Of a DNA stretch of 11,442 nucleotides, positions 8,561 through 11,442 are shown piece by piece (position 1 is the first letter of the stretch; the number at the start of each line of letters is the position of its first letter). Source of the DNA: Acanthaster planci (Eukaryota; Echinodermata; Asteroidea; Valvatida; Acanthasteridae); contig NW_019091757.1 of the NCBI RefSeq assembly GCF_001949145.1, positions 1 through 11,442 of the forward strand, written 5' to 3'. The notes beneath the pieces are model-generated. The model ran no database searches. It had not been told where the DNA came from and worked only from the letters and a program-made list of their open reading frames with translations. A program made the position numbers and the translations under genes.

Positions 8561-8763
8561 GTTTGACACCCAGATTTATAAGTACGACATAATAACGCGT
8601 GAAAATTACTAGGTGGTTATAACAAGATATAAATCAGGCTGATAGAAGGTTGTTAAACACATTTTGAAGAGGTGCATCCAATTTAACAGGCTATAAACTA
8701 CACAACTGTAGTATCGCTTTCAACCGAAATTACCACATTCAGGGATTTCTTTGCATTATTTTC

Positions 8764-9122
8764 CTAAAGGACCTTCAGGGCGAAAGTCCACCGCAGTTCC
8801 TGTTTCCCGTCTGGGGCGAAAGCACTGGTGGCCGCAATCATCTGGAAACCAAGCTTTGATATCTCGTGAAAGATCAGCAGGCGTTTGAGCTCGAAATCCC
8901 GCATGAGATGATGCTGTTCGCTCTCCTGAGGTTTGAACTCTAACTTGCCAATATTTTCGATTATCTTCACCAAGCATTCTACGTTAGGCTCACGCATGTG
9001 GTTCTGAAAGAGCGACAAGAGCGCAGGTATATTTTTCAGAGTGTCTCCACTCCCAGCGTAGGAATATTGCTGGTTCACAACTGTAGATATTTCCACGAAT
9101 TCCATTGAGCTCTTCCTGCTAC
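8764..9122 (-). CDS. KCTD-like protein, copy A: terminal exon encoding the C-terminal domain
   Basis: On the minus strand a pyrimidine-rich tract ending TTTCTCATTTCAG sits just before 9122, followed by an open frame through SRKSSMEFVEIS to TAG at 8764-8766, about 118 codons. The start of the exon aligns with copy B, where SKMEFIEFS occurs at residues 108-116, and both then carry a G..(E/D)TL block. The ends also correspond: KLGFQ with W-T-F-A-L-K-V here against QLGFE with W-L-F-A-R-K-I in copy B. The first two bases complete a split codon, so an upstream exon must supply the rest, expected to be the BTB/T1 domain. I could not find that domain between 9123 and 11442 on this strand. The ATG at 9105 could be read as a start, but the conserved residues just before it and the splice site argue for an internal methionine. 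By family analogy this region follows the oligomerising BTB domain and may bind partners or substrates. Family assignment rests mainly on copy B, so confidence is moderate. Confidence 0.68.
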
Positions 9123-9427
9123 CTGAAATGAGAAATAGTGGATGATGACTGATCCTAAGGGCCTATGTGGAAAGAGATTGTGACTATGAAGAACAGGTTC
9201 ATCGACTGCATAGCGCATGAATAAGATAAGGATACAAGAAACAAATTTCACATTGATCAAAATTTTCTCTGAGGCATCAACCCAAACGTGCGATCGGGTT
9301 AGCAATGTTTATTCACTTCTGCCAACAAAAACACGCGAGGTTAATTCAGTCGTGTGCTATTCCCCCTGAAAGTTGATTTTGAGTGGTAGGCCTATGTCGT
9401 GAACTTTATTGAAATGAATCATTCTGT

Positions 9428-9610
9428 GAACCTTTTGTAATAAACAGAAGACACCTTTATATTGTAAATCGAATTGCTTTGAAATCAAATGTCCCCATTA
9501 ACAGGCTGATTGTAAACCATTTTAATTACTGACAATTCCCTCCGCACTGTTCAGATTCATTTTTGAAAGTGATCCGAGGAAAAAAAATGGTAGAGAGCTT
9601 TCAAAGTCTG
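9428..9610 (+). repeat. Dispersed repeat R3, copy upstream of KCTD copy A
   Basis: This is the partner of 6891-7075. In minus-strand sense it lies about 300 bases upstream of the copy A exon, inside the presumed intron. Unlike the other full copy it is not followed by R1. The 73-codon minus open frame at 9522-9743 overlaps it and has no recognisable domain. Confidence 0.85.
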
Positions 9611-10527
9611 AAAGATAGATGCCGACGGCCGTTTGTTTTCGGCTACACAGTTGTGTGAAATTCGGAACTTTTAGGCAGTATGGATTCATCGACTGAGTAA
9701 ATGACTCGTAATAAACATTAGGCCTTTTGGGGAAAAGCATCAACTTCCAGTTGAAACTGTCTGGTTATACTGTGAATACTAGCGACCACTCTCCCCAAAA
9801 TGACTGATTGAAATCTTTCAAGTGTCAGAATGAATTAAATAGAACAGGAGATCGACTAACAGTGGCTCACATGCACATGGCAGTCCAGTGAGAAAGGCTG
9901 GGCTGGGTTGATCGAGACTTTTTCTCTCGAAGTTTCTTTGACACGAATTTTGCCTCCTGCTCTATGTATTCAAGCAGTGCATGAATCATTGCACTACACG
10001 GCTGTGTTATGGAAATTCAAGGAATTGTCCTGAAATCATTGCGTTGGAAGCATTGTACTTTCTTCTTTTTTCATATTTGTGACAAGTATTCGACTATCAT
10101 TTAAGTCCAACGAATGAATTGGGTTCTCAAGTTCAGATATCACTGTTCCACAAGGCAAGCGTGGTACTCGTGCCCAACTCACAGACGATCACGTTTTATA
10201 ACAGACATGTTTACTGGTACACATTCATACACCCAATCTGACTCAGACACTCTGGAAATCGACATTCACATCCAGCTCCATTGAACTATAGATGTCTCGT
10301 TCTGACTTACCTATTTACCAAAGCGATCGGATAACTTCAATTTTCCTGGCAGTCAAGAATCTTGAGCTGTTTAGTCAGAGCTATCCACTGAGTGTGAATG
10401 ACTGTAGCTTTTTCACCGTCAGCCAACGCCCTATGTTTACGAAATACAGACAGTTTAAGTTTGACCAACCACAACGCAGGGATTGGTCCCATGTGACTTT
10501 TTTTCGCATATAATTAATGATGATCAT
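9611..10527. other. Non-coding stretch, presumed intron or upstream region of KCTD copy A
   Basis: I found no BTB-type motif in any minus frame here. A 6-bp stem (AGTGCA 9976-9981 with TGCACT 9990-9995) with an 8-base loop is the only local structure noted. The plus-strand open frame at 10292-10513 has no recognisable domain. Confidence 0.5.
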
Positions 10528-10755
10528 CAACGTGAGTGAAAATTTTTTTCAGAGACTTGACATAGATTTTGTTCTGTGAATAAATTTATTTACATATTCC
10601 AGTGATTGATCCAAGTTTACAAATGATTATAATGCAGAGCAAAGTGAGTAGAAATTCTTTGAAATTCCTTGAAATGAACTTAGCACGTTCATTTTATAGA
10701 TTGTGTTCTGTGAAAAATATTATTTTTCTTTTTCCTGTGCTTGATCCAAGTCTAT
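10528..10755 (+). repeat. Imperfect local direct duplication of about 90-115 bp
   Basis: The stretch from about 10528 to 10620 recurs at about 10640-10755. Both copies open with CAA(C/A)GTGAGT, and the best match is TAGATT(T/G)TGTTCTGTGAA (10563-10580 and 10697-10714), followed by an AT-rich run and (A/C)TTGATCCAAGT(T/C)TA. The second copy carries about 20 extra bases before its core. The first copy contains the palindrome AATAAATTTATT at 10579-10590. The order CAG, then about 40 bases, then GTGAGT looks superficially like a tiny exon, but there is no coding support. Confidence 0.65.
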
Positions 10756-10764
10756 GTGGGAGGG

Positions 10765-10778
10765 GCGCTATCTGGTGG
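10765..10778 (-). promoter_or_regulatory. CTCF-like motif
   Basis: Read on the minus strand the sequence is CCACCAGATAGCGC, which fits 13 of 14 positions of the commonly used bilaterian CTCF core CCASYAGRKGGCRS. The mismatch is A for the first G of GGC. It lies within a short GC-rich island (10757-10782) in AT-rich DNA. Binding is not shown; such words also occur in transposons. Confidence 0.4.
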
Positions 10779-11442
10779 GGGTGCACATGAACAGACACAC
10801 CAGAACACCCTGGGCTCGGATCTCTGCTGGTGTTATTGCTATTTAAATATCAGCAGTAAACAGGCCAACAGCGGAGGCAACGGCAAATATGAGGAATATA
10901 AAGAAAAAGAAACACAACTTAAGTTAAATGTTCCTTCTAGGTGAATGGCAGGAATTATACATGTATAATCTGAATGTATTGAAATGGCACTGTTTGAACC
11001 TAAAGTGATGAAATTGGAAATGTCTGGAAAAACAGTTTATCTATTCATCCTTCCGAATTGATTAATTGCCAAGAAAATTAAATTCACACTCTGGACTTCC
11101 TCCTGATGGAAATAACAAAGAGTTCACCCAATTGTCATTATCCAATCCTAAAATTACATGTACATTGGAATAAAGACTATAAATCAATGTCCCTCAAGTA
11201 CTGGGAAGATTACTCTCTAATTACTTTGTAGCTTAGAGATAAAATCTAATATAATTGAAGTCCATTCATTCCAAACAATTTCAAAATTAAAGCAATAATC
11301 ATCTCCAATAAGCAAGGGGTTTACATGTCACTTAATCCTCAAGTACATGCACAGTAACTTCCTTCAATCAAATGATCTAAACTACATAACCCACATAATT
11401 AATCCACCATAGATCCTACTCAAAGTTTTGGTCTCGGCACCA
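10779..11442. other. Non-coding AT-rich end of window
   Basis: I see no supported gene. The open frame reaching 10944 includes a plausible-looking, lysine- and glutamate-rich tail but no recognisable domain and no good splice site. The remainder is AT-rich and has stop codons in every frame. Confidence 0.5.

Larger units (their letters stand above)
7573..8763. other. Non-coding 3' flank of KCTD copy A
   Basis: This lies between R1 copy 2 and the stop codon of KCTD copy A, and the part nearest 8763 is probably its 3' untranslated region. It contains a poly(A)/(AAAC) run, a candidate polyadenylation hexamer and a CpG-rich patch (separate entries). The plus-strand open frame at 8275-8547 resembles nothing known. 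Confidence 0.55.

Noticed and set aside
8756-8977. Minus-strand 73-codon frame inside the copy A exon
   Set aside because: It is a shadow of the KCTD-like frame, which alone shows homology to copy B.
9075-9305. Minus-strand 76-codon frame crossing the splice site of copy A
   Set aside because: It reads through the pyrimidine tract and into the exon in the wrong frame, and has no domain.
10602-10645. Possible 40-base exon between CAG and GTGAGT
   Set aside because: The same region is part of a local duplication, the second copy lacks the CAG, and the stretch is too short and AT-rich to show coding signal.
1-11442. CRISPR array, bacterial operon, prophage or plasmid features
   Set aside because: There are no regularly spaced identical repeats, ribosome binding sites or compact gene runs. 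The sequence is eukaryotic in character.

Overview
This window looks like nuclear DNA from an animal, most likely a marine invertebrate. The evidence is AT-rich sequence with long stretches lacking genes, a coding exon with a proper 3' splice site, dispersed degenerate repeats, and an animal-type gene family (KCTD: BTB/T1 domain proteins). There is no bacterial-style gene packing and no operon. I cannot name the species. Frequent ACATGTAC-type and TAGGCCTA-type words suggest, weakly, an invertebrate deuterostome or a lophotrochozoan.

Only two stretches are convincingly protein-coding, and both are on the minus strand. Copy B (743-1507) encodes most of a BTB/T1 tetramerisation domain followed by a KCTD-type C-terminal domain in one open frame, but the first BTB strand (the usual LNVGG motif) is missing. 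Copy A (8764-9122) is a terminal exon encoding only a related C-terminal domain. It starts at a good 3' splice site placed exactly before a Met-Glu-Phe motif shared with copy B. The two are paralogues about 8 kb apart in the same orientation, so this is probably part of a local KCTD-like cluster. The BTB-encoding part of copy A must lie upstream (beyond base 11442, or in an exon I could not find) or be lost.

Region by region on the plus coordinate: 1-742 is the 3' flank of copy B and contains an 11-bp inverted repeat with telomere-like TTAGGG/CCCTAA arms. 743-1507 is copy B. 1469-1496 is a 14-bp tandem duplication at its 5' edge. 1520-1978 is repeat R1, 2157-2312 is repeat R2 and 3107-3153 is a fragment of repeat R3. 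3532-4092 is a GC-rich block of likely mobile origin. 4093-5850 has no gene. R2, R3 and R1 recur at 5851-6010, 6891-7075 and 7118-7572. 7573-8763 is non-coding, with a short CpG-rich patch. 8764-9122 is the copy A exon. R3 recurs at 9428-9610. 10528-10755 holds an imperfect local duplication, followed by a CTCF-like motif, and the rest is featureless AT-rich DNA.

KCTD proteins of this type generally form BTB-mediated oligomers, and many act as Cullin-3 adaptors. Whether either copy here is functional is open. Copy B carries unusual residues at three normally conserved BTB positions and lacks the domain start. Copy A is seen only in part. I found no evidence for a wholly new biological system. 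The best leads are the decaying KCTD paralogue pair embedded in same-orientation repeats, and a repeat whose two copies both keep a CRE-like half next to a perfect kappaB consensus.
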